Source: Enterobacteriaceae bacterium RIT691
GTDB lineage: Bacteria > Pseudomonadota > Gammaproteobacteria > Enterobacterales > Enterobacteriaceae
Direction: 5' to 3'
Assembly (NCBI GenBank): GCA_009668205.1
Contig: WJYM01000014.1
Span: 1-64,000 of the forward strand
Length of the DNA stretch: 64,000 nucleotides
Positions 44,588 to 50,831 of this stretch are shown one piece after another (the stretch's first letter is position 1; each line of letters begins with the position of its first letter). Position numbers and translations under genes: made by a program. The notes beneath the pieces are model-generated. The model ran no database searches. It was not told where the DNA came from and worked only from the letters and a program-made list of their open reading frames with translations.

Positions 44588-44881
44588 AAATTCTTTGTTG
44601 ATGGTCACCAGAGCCTGATATGAAGTCCTGAAAGCCCGCACGGCGCAAGCCCTGTGGGCTTTTTTGTGCCTTGAATTTGTCCTGGGAAGACTGAAGCCAA
44701 CTCATTAAATCCGAAGCTTTTAGGCCCATTGATAGGCCCAACGAAAAGCTATAGCGTTTCCGTTTGGCCTAAACGCATGGAGACTCCCCATGGCAAAAAA
44801 CCAAGCCGTTCACCGATACGGAAATCAAAGCCGCCAAACCTAAAGATACCGATGATAAGCTGTATGACGGCAACGGGCTTA
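44582..44881 (+). repeat. Direct repeat copy 1 (ssrA-flanking island left end)
   Basis: About 300 bp starting in the CCACCA end of ssrA recur almost unchanged at 47384-47680, 2.8 kb away. The unit includes a strong terminator at 44631-44666 (AAAGCCCGCA with TGTGGGCTTT, then a T run), which may end the tmRNA transcript, and the beginning of an integrase gene. Two copies of an island left end in the same orientation indicate tandem integration or duplication at the tmRNA site. Confidence 0.85.
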
Positions 44882-45009
44882 CACTATTAATCAAGTCCAG
44901 TGGTAGTAAGCTCTGGCAGTTCCGCTACTACCGACCTTTGACCAAACAGCGAACCAAACAGAGCTTCGGTGCCTACCCTGCCGTCTCGCTTTCTGATGCG
45001 CGTAAACTC
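44790..45009 (+). pseudogene. P4-type integrase fragment 1 (frameshifted, truncated by IS)
   Basis: Tyrosine recombinase N-terminus. The frame KTKPFTDTEIKAAKPKD, then LYDGNGLTLLIKSSGSKLWQ, FRYYRPLTKQRT, ending SLSDARKL, is the arm-binding domain of phage P4-like integrases. The only nearby ATG (44790) is out of frame by one base at a run of six A residues. The frame ends exactly where an IS3-family element starts at 45010, and the catalytic domain is absent. Only about 70 of roughly 400 residues remain. Confidence 0.85.
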
Positions 45010-45072
45010 TGAATAGCCACAGGTTTAACAGACACCTCAGAGTCATTTAAGATGACTTAAAGAGAGGTGCCC

Positions 45073-45350
45073 ATGAGCGGTAAGCGTTATCCCGAAGAGT
45101 TTAAAATTGAAGCAGTCAAACAGGTTGTTGATCGTGGTTATTCTGTTTCCAGCGTTGCAACACGCCTCGATATCAACACCCACAGCCTTTACGCCTGGAT
45201 AAAGAAGTACGGTCCGGATTCTTCCACGAATAAAGAACAGTCAGATGCTCAGGCCGAGATCCGCCTTCTCCAAAAGAGCTGAAGCGGGTTACCGACGAAC
45301 GGGACATATTAAAAAAAGCCGCGGCGTACTTCGCAAAGCTGTCCGACTGA
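45073..45350 (+). pseudogene. IS3-family OrfA (helix-turn-helix), frameshifted
   Basis: MSGKRYPEEFKIEAVKQVVD opens a Tnp_1/HTH_Tnp domain. The frame stops at 45282 because one A is missing in CTCCAAAAGAGCTG; restoring it continues the expected leucine-zipper end (ELKRVTDERDILKKAAAYF) to the TGA at 45348-45350. DNA-binding subunit of the transposase; not functional as it stands. Confidence 0.85.
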
Positions 45351-46218
45351 GGTACGCCTTTATCAGTGACAACACCTGTTGCTGGCCTGTTCGCCTGCTC
45401 TGTCGGGTGCTGGATGTTCATCACAGTGGCTTTTACGCCTGGCTTCAGCAGCCGCATTCACAACGCCATCAGGTAGATCTGAGACTGACAGGACAGATTA
45501 AACAGTTCTGGCTGGAATCGGGATGCGTTTATGGTTATCGCAAGATCCATCTGGATCTGCGGGACTGCGGGCAACAGTGCGGAGTCAACAGAGCCTGGCG
45601 ACTGATGAAATGTGTCGGGATAAAGGCTCAGGTTGGATACCGGAACCCGCGGGCACGTAAAGGCGAGGCCAGTATCGTGTCGCCTAACAGGCTCCAGCGA
45701 CAGTTCAATCCGGATGCTCCGGATGAGCGTTGGGTAACGGACATAACCTATATCAGGACCCACGAAGGCTGGCTGTATCTTGCCGTGGTTGTTGATCTGT
45801 TCTCACACAAAATTATCGGTTGGTCAATGCAATCCCGGATGACGAAGGACATTGTCCTGAACGCGCTGCTGATGGCTGTATGGCGGCGTGATCCCCAAAA
45901 ACAGGTCCTGGTTCATTCGGATCAGGGCAGTCAGTGCACAAGCCGTGAGTGGCAGTCGTTCCTGAAATCACACGGCCTGGAGGGCAGTATGAGCCGTCGC
46001 GGTAACTGCCACGATAATGTGGTTGCAGAAAGCTTTTTCCAGTTGCTGAAACGCGAACGGATAAGAAAAAGATCTACGGAACGCGGGAAGAAGCCCGCAG
46101 CGATATTTTTGATTACATCGAAATGTTTTATAACAGTAAGCGTCGGCATGGCTCTAGTGATCAGATGTCCCCGGCAGAATATGAAAACCAGTATTATCAA
46201 CGGCTCGGAAGTGTCTAA
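45245..46218 (+). pseudogene. IS3-family OrfB (DDE transposase), frameshifted near the 3' end
   Basis: The rve integrase core is present (RWVTDITYIRTHEGWLYLAV, SDQGSQ, and ESFFQLLKRERI with the third acidic residue), preceded by an HTH_21-like segment. After RERI a missing base in GGATAAGAAAAAG shifts the frame. The correct continuation (YGTREEARSDIFDYIEMF to QYYQRLGSV) is readable in another frame up to TAA at 46216-46218. Together with the broken orfA this copy should be unable to transpose itself. Confidence 0.85.
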
Positions 46219-46315
46219 ATTATCCGTGGCGATTCATCTTCATATACCCTCCTTATTATTACTAAATACAGTTATAGCAATTTCAATCTCAAAGTCAATA
46301 CTCCCTCTAAATATA

Positions 46316-46362
46316 AGCAAGGGCTAACTCTCCGAAGCTCCGCTTCTCTGAGTTGCCTTGCT
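46316..46362. terminator. Imperfect hairpin downstream of the IS and of the HEPN-like gene
   Basis: AGCAAGGGCTAACTC and GAGTTGCCTTGCT can pair with one bulge around an inner GAAGC/GCTTC stem. The plus-strand side is followed by TTTT. It lies in the 190-bp gap between the IS and the minus-strand gene and may end transcription from either side. Confidence 0.4.
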
Positions 46363-46428
46363 TTTCTGATCTACGATTGAAAAGGAAATGTTTTTCATAC
46401 AAATTTATCTATGGAAATAAAAATATAA

Positions 46429-47124
46429 TCACCTGCCCTTACATATACCCAATCTATATGCCGCATGAAGATCATGAAAATAATCACATAGATATATAAG
46501 ATTTTTATTTAAATCTGGAAATACATCTACATCAATGTCAAATGAGTCAACTATGTTATCCTCGCCATCAACTAATAGCAAAGCCTTCACATACTTCCCT
46601 TCTTTTTTGTTCATCGCGTTTATAATATCTTCCGTACTTTTTTGCCTTACAGATGACTTTCTCATATCCTGTATGTGATCTCCCGTTTTAGGATAACGAA
46701 AAAAAGTACTCTTAGAATCAATGGAGTTTATCTTATTGATCTTATCTAAAATATCCTTTTCAATTCCACCTATTCCTAACTGAAAAAAACAAGGTATTAA
46801 CTTATTGTGCTGACCGATTAAATATATGGTTAATAATCTGATGTCATGCATGTTTTCTAGTTCATAATCCTTTCCAAGCACTTTAATCTTTGGTTTTTCA
46901 AGAGTACCACCACTACTGAATGGGATTTTAAAATTTCGGTGCAAAACATAAATTAAAGATTTTAGGTAAAGTTCGATTGCATGTCGTCTAAGATAATTGA
47001 CTGGCATACCTAAATCTTTAACGTATTCAGAAGCCGATAATATATCTGCTGATTCTTTAAACTGCTCTGCTGTTGCACCAAAACCATAGTCTATGTGCAT
47101 ATGCAAAGGCATCATTAAATACAT
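46429..47124 (-). CDS. Hypothetical AT-rich cargo protein, HEPN-like
   Basis: I do not recognise this 231-residue protein with certainty. The stretch YLRRHAIELYLKSLIYVLHR (about 44-63) followed by NMHDIRLLTIYLIG resembles the first helices of HEPN domains, many of which are RNases or structural parts of toxin and abortive-infection systems. A segment with R-x6-H spacing, RYPKTGDH, is present, but I cannot say that it is the catalytic Rx4-6H motif. The gene is far richer in A and T than the core genes and has AAGGAG seven bases before its ATG, so it looks expressed and imported. It lies between the two island left-end copies and so is island cargo. Confidence 0.55.
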   Translation of the reverse strand: MYLMMPLHMHIDYGFGATAEQFKESADILSASEYVKDLGMPVNYLRRHAIELYLKSLIYVLHRNFKIPFSSGGTLEKPKIKVLGKDYELENMHDIRLLTIYLIGQHNKLIPCFFQLGIGGIEKDILDKINKINSIDSKSTFFRYPKTGDHIQDMRKSSVRQKSTEDIINAMNKKEGKYVKALLLVDGEDNIVDSFDIDVDVFPDLNKNLIYLCDYFHDLHAAYRLGICKGR

Positions 47125-47238
47125 TCTCTCTCCTTATAATAGATTTCAGTATCACATTTCATTGAATTTTATTTATAACTTATTATACATAAGTTATTAC
47201 ACATGGAATGAGTAATCAATCTAATAAAAGGAATTTTT

Positions 47239-47379
47239 ATGAATCAATCCAATATCATCCCACGATCATTGCGAACACACTGTGTCAGTGTCCGACTTAA
47301 TAACGCGGAACTTCAATTACTAAACACAAAACGAGGTTCTACATCTAAAGGCGAATGGTTACGTATGGCTTCGTTGTAG
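47239..47379 (+). CDS. Small ribbon-helix-helix-like protein (46 residues)
   Basis: ATG at 47239 with AAAGGAA upstream opens a 46-codon frame: MNQSNIIPRSLRTH, then SVRLNNAELQLLN, then TSKGEWLRMASL, stop at 47379. The beta-strand plus two-helix pattern (VSVRLNNAELQLLN...SKGEWLRMA) resembles MobC-type or antitoxin-type RHH proteins of plasmids and islands. It ends five bases before the second direct repeat, so a longer ancestor may have been cut there. Divergent from the HEPN-like gene; function unknown. Confidence 0.55.
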   Translation: MNQSNIIPRSLRTHCVSVRLNNAELQLLNTKRGSTSKGEWLRMASL

Positions 47380-47383
47380 AAGC

Positions 47384-47680
47384 CCACCAAAATCCTTTGT
47401 TGATGGTCACCAGAGCCTGATATGAAGTCCTGAAAGCCCGCACGGCGCAAGCCTGCGGGCTTTTTTGTGCCTTGAGTTTGTCCTGGGAAGACTGAAGCCA
47501 ACTCATTAAATCCGAAGCTTTTAGGCCCATTGATAGGCCCAACGAAAAGCTATAGCGTTTCCGTTTGGCCTAAACGCATGGAGACTCCCCATGGCAAAAA
47601 ACCAAGCCGTTCACCGATACGGAAATCAAAGCCGCCAAACCTAAAGATGCCGATTACCAGCTGTATGATGGTGACGGGTT
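47384..47680 (+). repeat. Direct repeat copy 2 with P4-type integrase fragment 2
   Basis: Near-identical to 44582-44881, including the terminator (AAAGCCCGCA to GCGGGCTTTTTT, 47431-47467) and the start of the integrase at 47591. The same run of six A residues puts the ATG out of frame here too. The integrase likeness (AAKPKDADYQLYDGDGF) ends near 47680, where IS3-family sequence begins. Only CCACCA of the tmRNA end is shared at its left border, so this is not a second ssrA 3' end. Confidence 0.85.
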
Positions 47681-47841
47681 TCGTAAGCTTCAGCGATGCA
47701 ACTCACGCAATAACGGACTATATCGTTGGATATTACAGTGCACTCAAGCCGCACGAATATAACGGTGGGTTACCACCAAACGAATCGGAAAATCGATACT
47801 AGAAAACTCTAACGCAGTGGCCAGTTTTTGTTGACCACTTC
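47681..47841 (+). pseudogene. 3' end of a second IS3-family transposase (remnant)
   Basis: The frame VSFSDATHAITDYIVGYYSA, then LKPHEYNGGLPPNESENRY, is the C-terminus of an IS3-group OrfB. It has a Trp-to-stop change (TAG at the YW pair) and a missing A, after which the usual end NSNAVASFC is readable in another frame up to TGA at 47832-47834. It abuts the truncated integrase, so this IS cut the second island copy. Confidence 0.75.
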
Positions 47842-47860
47842 AAAGCGGGGTATGAGGGTT

Positions 47861-48109
47861 TCACCTAAGATCTGAAGGTGAGGCAGGTTTCTCTTTCGAC
47901 ATGAGACATTGTCCCACGCCAATGAGCGCTCCACATCCGATTGATATTTCAATTCCTCTAATTAGGTCATTTTGGCCAAAGTCAAAATCACCAACTAAAA
48001 AATAGGATGCGAGAGCTATCAGAAACCGACCACCGACAAGAACCATGAACAAGCCAATGACCCATGATGTAACTAATAATAATAAGAGCTTAATCTTTCT
48101 ATTCTTCAT
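47861..48109 (-). CDS. Small membrane protein, probable immunity protein of the orphan CDI module
   Basis: An 82-residue protein with two predicted helices (about 8-36 LLLLLVTSWVIGLFMVLVGG, and about 54-68) and a polar tail. It starts inside the last codons of the orphan CdiA-CT gene (overlap 11 bases). The position directly after a VENN-type toxin C-terminus is that of cdiI genes. A membrane-bound immunity protein would fit a toxin acting at the inner membrane. No named family recognised. Confidence 0.6.
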   Translation of the reverse strand: MKNRKIKLLLLLVTSWVIGLFMVLVGGRFLIALASYFLVGDFDFGQNDLIRGIEISIGCGALIGVGQCLMSKEKPASPSDLR

Positions 48110-49220
48110 CACTCTTTTTATCCAATTTTTGCTGTACTTTTTCAGCTAAATTCTGTGCAGAACTGCCAAGGTATTCAGAACCTGCAGATTCAGCTACAGC
48201 TCCTGTAAGATTAAGTATATTAAACTGAGGTGTTATATTTTGCAGTCGTTCCACACCTTTCCCTATAGTGGCACCACCGAGAGTTCCTAATCCTGCTCCG
48301 ATCGTCGGGGCTGTAGCATCTTTCCCCTGCAACTTAGCCCCTGCATACGCACCAGTAATGCTTGCAACTTCAGTAAACCAGAACCCTTTACCCTGAGTTA
48401 GTCCGCTGATACCCGTAGCTATAAGCGCATCGGTGACACTGAATGCTCCTCCGCGGTTCAACTGATTAAATACATTAGCCGAACCACCAATTGCACCTGC
48501 TCCACTAACACTTCCTACCGTTGCTGTAGCTGGCAACAGAACAGGTGCTACAACTGTCGTCGCACCTGCCCCCCAAGCCGTAATTTAACCAGTTGCCGGA
48601 GCCTGCCCTGCTGGCAGATCGCCATTCGCGATCCTATTAAGTCCGGCCTGTGTTTCTTCCGGTGTCAGATTATTGTCCACCGCATACTGATTCCATGCTG
48701 CGTTAACCGCAATAATATTGTCCATGCCCATCCCGAAGCTCAGCGAGTTATTCTCAACTGCATTCTTCCCGGCAGCCGCTCCGGTAACCGCTCCAGCCGT
48801 GTTTCCACCAGCAAGACCGCCTGCAATGCCTGCTGAAACACTCGCCAGAGAACTGATTGTTTGCTTCTGGTCTTCTGACAGGTCTGACAGTTTCACGCCA
48901 GGGTAATAAATTTCTGCGATGGCTCTTGCCATCAGCTCACCCGTAGCCGCACCCACAGCGCCTGCAGCAGCACTCTTCCCCTGAAGAGCTGCTATAGCTC
49001 CACCCAAAATAGCGTGGGCGATAGCGTTAACGGCTGGATCGTCTGACGTCGGTTCTTTCAGCAAATGCGCCAACTCGGGTGCGGAGGCGCCAGCCAGTGC
49101 AGCAACCATATTCCCGCCACCTGCAAGTGCAGTCAGTGCAGCCGTTACCGCCGACTGGGGGAGATTATTGCCGCCCTGAATACGAAAACGCATTAGAAGA
49201 ACGTCTAATATGCAACACAT
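48099..49220 (-). pseudogene. Orphan CdiA C-terminal toxin module, interrupted by one TAA
   Basis: The first part (to 48585) is a pretoxin domain of CdiA type ([42 protein letters not shown]) ending in [11 protein letters not shown], the VENN border. Then a toxin segment begins ([19 protein letters not shown]). After PAGQAPATG comes a TAA (48587-48585), and the same frame runs on without shift as ITAWGAGATTVVAPVLLP to KKSDEE at 48099. So a single nonsense codon, possibly TTA to TAA, splits one toxin of about 370 residues. The Gly/Ala-rich hydrophobic C-terminal domain suggests a membrane target. It lacks the secretion part and would need recombination with the main cdiA to be delivered. Confidence 0.8.
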
Positions 49221-49284
49221 GCATAAAATGAAACTATTTCCTGAAGCAGCCTCGCATTTCTGAACATTGCTTATTTATAAAGGA

Positions 49285-49311
49285 CTGTGCTTTTATTCAG
49301 TACGGTATAAT
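49285..49311 (+). promoter_or_regulatory. symE promoter with LexA box
   Basis: CTGTGCTTTTATTCAG (49285-49300, CTG-N10-CAG) overlaps the expected -35 position ahead of a perfect -10 TATAAT (49306-49311). E. coli symE is likewise LexA-controlled, so SOS induction is expected. Confidence 0.75.
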
Positions 49312-49359
49312 GAGCGAACTTAAAGAAGCTTTAGGTTGCAACAGGAAAATAAAGAAATC

Positions 49360-49430
49360 ATAAATTCAGATTATTAAAGAGCGCGGCATGAAAGTGCACC
49401 AACACTTTCATACCGCTGACCACAAACAAC
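49360..49430 (-). ncRNA. symR: Candidate SymR antisense RNA
   Basis: The symE leader contains a perfect hairpin (ATGAAAGTG 49388-49396 with CACTTTCAT 49403-49411). Read on the minus strand, the segment GTGTTGGTGCAC and the following GCCGCGCT closely resemble the hairpin and tail of E. coli SymR (as I recall it), which is transcribed antisense to the symE leader and represses its translation. Ends are approximate; no promoter could be fixed, although TTGGTC and TACTAG 17 bp apart are possible. Confidence 0.45.
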
Positions 49431-49446
49431 TAGTAAGGAGTTGAAT

Positions 49447-49938
49447 ATGGCTGACCAAAATCATAAGCCAGAAGTGACTATCGCCCAAACAGATTCAACC
49501 GCTTTGCCTGATATTTCAGAAAAGCACGATCCAGTACGCAAATATGACCGTTACGGCTTGCAGAACAAAGGCATCCGTAGAGCGAAACCGGTTTCCGATG
49601 CAGACAAAAATAACGGTATCTCTAAGCCGCTACGCCGTATGAGCGTCAGCTACGTCAGCATTCGCCATTACGACAGAAAGACAAACATAACTAAGCGCTA
49701 CACCCGAAGCGCCAGCCTGCGCCTGAACGGCCACTGGATGGAGGAAGCCGGGTTTACCACTGGCACACCGCTGGATGTGCGCGTGATGCCGGGTTGTCTG
49801 GTCATTACCACTCGCCCAACGGAAACGCCATTGATGAAAGTGCTGAATAAAACCACGCAACTACCACAGAAAGAACAGCAAGAGGTCATGGCATTTCTTC
49901 AGGGCGTTGTGGCTAAGTTGGCGCTTGAGTCAGTATGA
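49447..49938 (+). CDS. symE: SymE-family toxin-like protein (SOS-induced, AbrB-like fold)
   Basis: The 163-residue product carries the SymE core at its centre (SVSYVSIRHYDRKTN, then LRLNGHWMEEAGFTTGTPLDVRVMPGCLVITTRP), an AbrB-like swapped-hairpin domain, with an extra acidic N-terminal region (about 55 residues) and a helical C-terminal tail. E. coli SymE was described as an RNA-cleaving, later nucleoid-condensing, toxin of a type I system. Start at 49447 follows AAGGAG. It is the only plus-strand gene within the CDI region and lies between the orphan and main toxin-immunity modules. Confidence 0.85.
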   Translation: MADQNHKPEVTIAQTDSTALPDISEKHDPVRKYDRYGLQNKGIRRAKPVSDADKNNGISKPLRRMSVSYVSIRHYDRKTNITKRYTRSASLRLNGHWMEEAGFTTGTPLDVRVMPGCLVITTRPTETPLMKVLNKTTQLPQKEQQEVMAFLQGVVAKLALESV

Positions 49939-49951
49939 ATAAGGCAAAAGA

Positions 49952-49972
49952 CCCCACCAGGCTATGGTGGGG
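49952..49972. terminator. Hairpin between symE and the DUF4926 gene
   Basis: CCCCACCA and TGGTGGGG (49952-49959 with 49965-49972) form a perfect 8-bp stem between convergent genes, 13 bp after the symE stop. No T run. Confidence 0.6.
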
Positions 49973-49988
49973 CTACTTACTGACTTAT

Positions 49989-50183
49989 TCAGGGCGAGAT
50001 AACTTTAATATCCCTAGGAAGAACAGTAATTACATCCAACGCGTCACCTTTTTCATCAATAAATTCAACTTCATATGCTAAGGATGGAGTTTGATAAATC
50101 ATCACGACGGCACCCCGACAACCTTTCGATACAGCTTTGGATAAATCTCTTTCTGCTATAACAACATCATGTTCATTAATCAT
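49989..50183 (-). CDS. DUF4926-type small protein
   Basis: A 64-residue protein: INEHDVVIAERDL, GCRGAVVMIY, YEVEFIDEKGDALDVITV, the short SH3-like beta pattern of DUF4926. Such proteins are frequent in toxin-immunity loci and may be immunity proteins for ADP-ribosyl- or nuclease-type toxins; no toxin partner is next to it here. It follows the cdiI gene by about 110 bp in the same direction, so it may be a leftover immunity gene of a former CdiA C-terminus. Confidence 0.7.
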   Translation of the reverse strand: MINEHDVVIAERDLSKAVSKGCRGAVVMIYQTPSLAYEVEFIDEKGDALDVITVLPRDIKVISP

Positions 50184-50293
50184 ATTAGTGGTGCTTTTAT
50201 CAGATCAATTATTAACAGAAATGCAGTAACAAGTCAGGTTATGCCATCGCTTATATGATACGGCATCAGTCCATAGTCTCCGTGCTGACTGAG

Positions 50294-50830
50294 TCAATTA
50301 AAGTCATTGTCAACCATTAGTTTCTTAAATTCAAATGTCAGTGACTCCATCTGTAAATACTTTTTCCAATTACCCAAGAGTCGTTCAATGTTTTCCTGAC
50401 CGGTGTATTGTGTAGGATGTGGTCCATCAGTTGGTGGCATATATTGTACAAAGCTCTCTATTTGAATTGGGTAATCAAAATCCGCATAAATTTTCTCCAC
50501 CTCATCAAGCGGGTTTTTATATTTTTCTTTGTTAACCCAAAGCCACAGAAGCGAAATGAACACCCATTTCCTGTTGAGTTTTTCATCCTCTATAGCATCA
50601 TCTAAACAAATTGTATTTAATAGTTTGGCAACATCTGATGTGTCTTTCGGCATAAGAAATGACATTTCAAGTTCTACAGTTGTGTAGGTGCCTGATAATA
50701 CTTTTTCTTCTGCTTTTTTTATCGGGACATCTGAGGTGATCAGATTATGATCACAACCCCATTTTATGTCGTTCCATGACAGAGGCGTATTTTGATCGAA
50801 AAAATTTGATGGAATTGGGTACAAATTCAT
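50294..50830 (-). CDS. cdiI: CdiI immunity protein candidate (DUF2247-like)
   Basis: A 178-residue soluble protein starting one base after the cdiA stop (TGA-T-ATG), so translated by re-initiation. Sequence such as PLSWNDIKWGCDHNLI and EKIYADFDYPIQIESFVQYMP resembles the DUF2247 family, members of which occur as immunity proteins in polymorphic-toxin loci (from memory). By position it should bind and block the CdiA C-terminal toxin inside the cell. The frame is open further upstream, but that part overlaps cdiA and is ignored. Confidence 0.75.
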   Translation of the reverse strand: MNLYPIPSNFFDQNTPLSWNDIKWGCDHNLITSDVPIKKAEEKVLSGTYTTVELEMSFLMPKDTSDVAKLLNTICLDDAIEDEKLNRKWVFISLLWLWVNKEKYKNPLDEVEKIYADFDYPIQIESFVQYMPPTDGPHPTQYTGQENIERLLGNWKKYLQMESLTFEFKKLMVDNDFN

Positions 50831-50831
50831 A

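Larger units (their letters stand above)
45010..46236 (+). mobile_element. IS3-family insertion sequence (IS1222/ISEhe3-like), decayed
   Basis: A 1227-bp element with imperfect terminal inverted repeats: left TGAATAGCCACAGG, right complement TGAATCGCCACGG, with 5'-TG and CA-3' ends typical of the family. It carries overlapping orfA and orfB, both broken. The 3-bp flanks (CTC on the left, TCT on the right) do not match as aligned, and the integrase does not resume on the right side, so an adjacent deletion probably removed the original right flank. The IS1222/ISEhe3 likeness is from memory of the protein sequences. Confidence 0.85.

Noticed and set aside
47384-47400. Second copy of the ssrA 3' end at the start of direct repeat copy 2.
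   Set aside because: Only CCACCA and the following A residues are shared; the T-arm and acceptor sequence of tmRNA are not present upstream of it.
48585-48587. Programmed readthrough or selenocysteine insertion at the stop inside the orphan toxin.
   Set aside because: The codon is TAA, not TGA, and no readthrough context or SECIS-like hairpin is evident; a plain nonsense mutation is simpler.
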